15,221 bases of DNA, from assembly GCA_023474975.1 (NCBI GenBank), contig JAMCXE010000008.1, forward strand, positions 1 to 15,221. The letters run 5' to 3'. The position numbers and the translations under genes were made by a program. Below, piece after piece: positions 13,422 to 15,221 of the stretch. Numbering within the stretch: the first letter of the stretch is position 1; each line of letters begins with the position of its first letter. The stretch comes from Patescibacteria group bacterium (GTDB lineage Bacteria > Patescibacteriota > Minisyncoccia > UBA6257 > 02-FULL-45-10c). The notes beneath the pieces were generated by a model. It saw only the letters and a program-made list of their open reading frames with translations. It made no database searches and was not told the origin of the DNA.

Positions 13422-13450
13422 TTTATAAATTTTTAATATAGGAGTATAAT
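13422..13450 (+). promoter_or_regulatory. Promoter of recG
   Basis: TTTATA (13422-13427, 4 of 6 matches to TTGACA), a 17-base spacer and a perfect TATAAT (13445-13450) on the plus strand. The predicted start is near 13457, leaving a leader of about 16 bases with no Shine-Dalgarno. It is back to back with the glycosylase promoter, so two repair genes share one divergent control region. Confidence 0.6.
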
Positions 13451-13472
13451 ATATGCAATTAAAGCAAACGCG

Positions 13473-15221
13473 ATGGATCTAAATACCGAGTTAAGCAAAA
13501 TCAGCGGTATTACCCCAAAGTTTGTTGGAAAACTTGCCAAGCTTAAGATTTGCACGGTCAGAGATCTACTTTGGCATTTCCCATTCAGATATGACGATTT
13601 TTCTAAGATAATTCCTATCGCGGAATTATTGCCCAATCAGCCGGCAACCATACACGGAGTTGTTCAAAAGATCGGTTTGCGCCGGACATTTAAAAAGCAT
13701 TTGGTTTTAGTTGAAGCAATTATAGTTGATGAATCCGGAGGAGTCCGCGCAGTTTGGTTTAATCAAGCGTATCTTTTAAAAACACTGAAACCTGGCACGC
13801 AGGCAAATTTTGCTGGAAAAATAATTGAATCAAAAAGCGATCTATATCTAAGCAATCCAGTTTACGAAGTCACCTCCAGCCACGGCATTTCCGGAGCCAT
13901 CAGCGGACCAAGACACACTGCCGGAATTATCCCCGTTTATCCGGAAACCAGAGGCGTCACTTCAAAACTATTACGTTATATTTTAAAACCGCTGCTTTCC
14001 GAAATTCCACACATGGAAGATTTTTTGCCTAAAGAAATTTTGGAAAAAAATAAACTTCCCGACATTAACCTGGCTATTAAAAAAATCCACTTCCCCTTGC
14101 GGCCCGTGGATGCAGAGGCGGCAAAGAAAAGATTTGCGTTTGAAAACTTGTTCTTGCTTCAGCTCAACAATTTAAAAATAAAATCTGAACTGGCCGAGCA
14201 AAAAAGCGCGCCAATTGAAATTGATCAGGAATATTTAAGCCGGATAATATCCAAACTTCCTTTTATTTTGACCAATTCTCAAAAAGAAGTTTTGAATGAA
14301 GTCGTTTCAGATATTCAAAAAGGCAGGCCGATGAACCGCCTGCTCCAAGGCGATGTCGGATCAGGAAAAACAGTAATCGCCGCTATTGCCGCTATTTTAG
14401 CCGCCAAAAATGGAAAACAAACCGCAATCTTGGCTCCAACCGAAGTATTGGCGCAGCAACATTACCGCACCATAAATAAAATATTCGGAGAATTTGAAAA
14501 AGAAATAGCAATATTAACCGGCAGTTCCAAAAAGAAAGACGTTGTTAAAAAAATAGAAAGCGGGGAAACAAAAATAATTATCGGCACGCACGCTATTATC
14601 CAAAAATCCGTTAAATTTAATAAACTGGCGCTGGTAATCGTAGACGAACAGCACCGTTTTGGCGTAGATCAGCGCGCCGCATTGCTTAATGCAGAAAAAA
14701 ATTCGGAAATGCTCATACCGCACCTTCTCTCTATGTCCGCCACGCCGATTCCGAGGACGCTGGCGCTGACCATTTACGGCGACTTGGATCTTTCCATTAT
14801 TAATGAACTTCCAGCCGGGCGAAAACCCATAATAACCAAAATCGTCGATCCGGATAAGCGTAAAAATGCCTACGATTTTATAAAAGAGCAGATTCTAAAA
14901 GGCAGACAGGCTTTTGTAATCTGTCCGCGCATAGAAGCTAGCGCAAAAAATGAAGACGAAGAAGACAGAAAAATACTTACTCCGGCCCAGCAAAAAATGC
15001 TGGATTTGAAATCGGTTAAAGAAGAATTTGAAAAACTTTCTCACAAAATATTTCCCGATCTCAAGATTGCCATGCTTCACGGTAAAATGAAAAATGTCGA
15101 GAAAGAAAATATCATGAAAGATTTTATGGACAAAAAATACGACATTTTAGTTTCTACTTCCGTGGTAGAACTCGGAGTAGATGTGCAAAATGCAACCATT
15201 ATGATGATCAGCGCGCCGCAT
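13473..15221 (+). CDS. recG: ATP-dependent DNA helicase RecG, N-terminal 583 residues (runs off the right edge)
   Basis: RecG is a superfamily-2 translocase that regresses stalled replication forks and remodels branched DNA. In order: an N-terminal helical segment (TPKFVGKLAKLKICTVRDLLWHFPFRYDD, 14-42, shown here as one span with the typical TVRDLLxHFPxRYDD ending); a wedge/OB domain (about 45-145); and helicase domain 1 with TNSQKEVLNEV (preceding the ATPase), Walker A GDVGSGKT (293-300), PTEVLAQQH, GTHA, DEQH (391-394) and SATPIPRTLA (422-431). The start of domain 2 follows, with ICPRIE, LHGKMK and STSVVELGVDV. An acidic insert (NEDEEDRK) follows ICPRIE. Just before the edge the usual ENAERFG region reads ISAPH, a small departure whose context is cut off. 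The ATG at 13473 is the only start codon in the open frame and gives a family-typical N-terminus. The usual length is about 690, so roughly the last 100 residues are missing. Confidence 0.97.
   Translation, partial: MDLNTELSKISGITPKFVGKLAKLKICTVRDLLWHFPFRYDDFSKIIPIAELLPNQPATIHGVVQKIGLRRTFKKHLVLVEAIIVDESGGVRAVWFNQAYLLKTLKPGTQANFAGKIIESKSDLYLSNPVYEVTSSHGISGAISGPRHTAGIIPVYPETRGVTSKLLRYILKPLLSEIPHMEDFLPKEILEKNKLPDINLAIKKIHFPLRPVDAEAAKKRFAFENLFLLQLNNLKIKSELAEQKSAPIEIDQEYLSRIISKLPFILTNSQKEVLNEVVSDIQKGRPMNRLLQGDVGSGKTVIAAIAAILAAKNGKQTAILAPTEVLAQQHYRTINKIFGEFEKEIAILTGSSKKKDVVKKIESGETKIIIGTHAIIQKSVKFNKLALVIVDEQHRFGVDQRAALLNAEKNSEMLIPHLLSMSATPIPRTLALTIYGDLDLSIINELPAGRKPIITKIVDPDKRKNAYDFIKEQILKGRQAFVICPRIEASAKNEDEEDRKILTPAQQKMLDLKSVKEEFEKLSHKIFPDLKIAMLHGKMKNVEKENIMKDFMDKKYDILVSTSVVELGVDVQNATIMMISAPH

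Noticed and set aside
13453..13482. A 9-residue upstream reading frame (MQLKQTRWI) with GGAG 8 bases before it, overlapping the recG start, as a coupled leader peptide.
   Set aside because: Its ATG lies 3 bases after the perfect TATAAT box, so it would be upstream of the predicted transcription start. The GGAG is better read as part of the promoter spacer.
14895..15080. Minus-strand frames opposite recG (including 14514-14723).
   Set aside because: They are antisense to the RecG helicase motifs and lack any support of their own.

Overview
The window reads as a chromosomal segment of a small-genome, AT-rich bacterium, most likely of the Candidate Phyla Radiation (Patescibacteria, Parcubacteria-like). 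This is inferred from the compact gene order, the very large secreted protein built from lamin-tail and PKD modules, and the near absence of Shine-Dalgarno sequences. The standard code fits: TAA and TAG end most genes, TGA ends the 1637-residue gene, and no frame carries internal TGA. All genes from 1 to 13365 lie on the minus strand. The last gene (recG, running off the right edge) is on the plus strand.

Right to left along the minus strand: (a) 12760-13365 encodes a family-4-type uracil-DNA glycosylase that has lost all four iron-sulfur cysteines. It diverges from recG across a 107-base promoter region. (b) 12298-12759 is a 462-base non-coding stretch with a strong minus-strand terminator, a cluster of TTGCCGGA repeats, interleaved GC-rich inverted repeats and one perfect DnaA box. 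(c) 11599-12297 (single-pass membrane protein with N-terminal NNPATGE repeats) and 6681-11594 (1637-residue secreted alpha/beta hydrolase fused to three lamin-tail domains, a PKD domain, an FN3-like domain and a duplicated C-terminal module) form a tightly spaced pair. A charged helical protein (6211-6651) follows. (d) 5873-6121 is an 82-residue unknown protein with its own consensus promoter, an inverted repeat inside that promoter, the only strong Shine-Dalgarno site in the window, and its own terminator.

(e) From 5782 down to 1 runs a compact operon: a SpoU/TrmH RNA methyltransferase, a catalytic-domain-only debranching-enzyme-like glycosidase (GH63/GH15 type), two paralogous GT4 glycosyltransferases, a membrane-anchored DUF192 protein, an MFS transporter and the start of gap (glyceraldehyde-3-phosphate dehydrogenase). 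Genes overlap or are separated by 8 to 32 bases, and two junctions are TAATG overlaps. The two transferases and the glycosidase plausibly build and trim one alpha-glucan or glycoside, whose sugar could enter glycolysis. That link is inference.

The most notable points are the cluster-less uracil-DNA glycosylase, the lamin-tail hydrolase, the self-contained and apparently regulated 82-residue gene, the minimal debranching-type enzyme, and several genes with a -10-like box only 6-7 bases before ATG (possible leaderless mRNAs).
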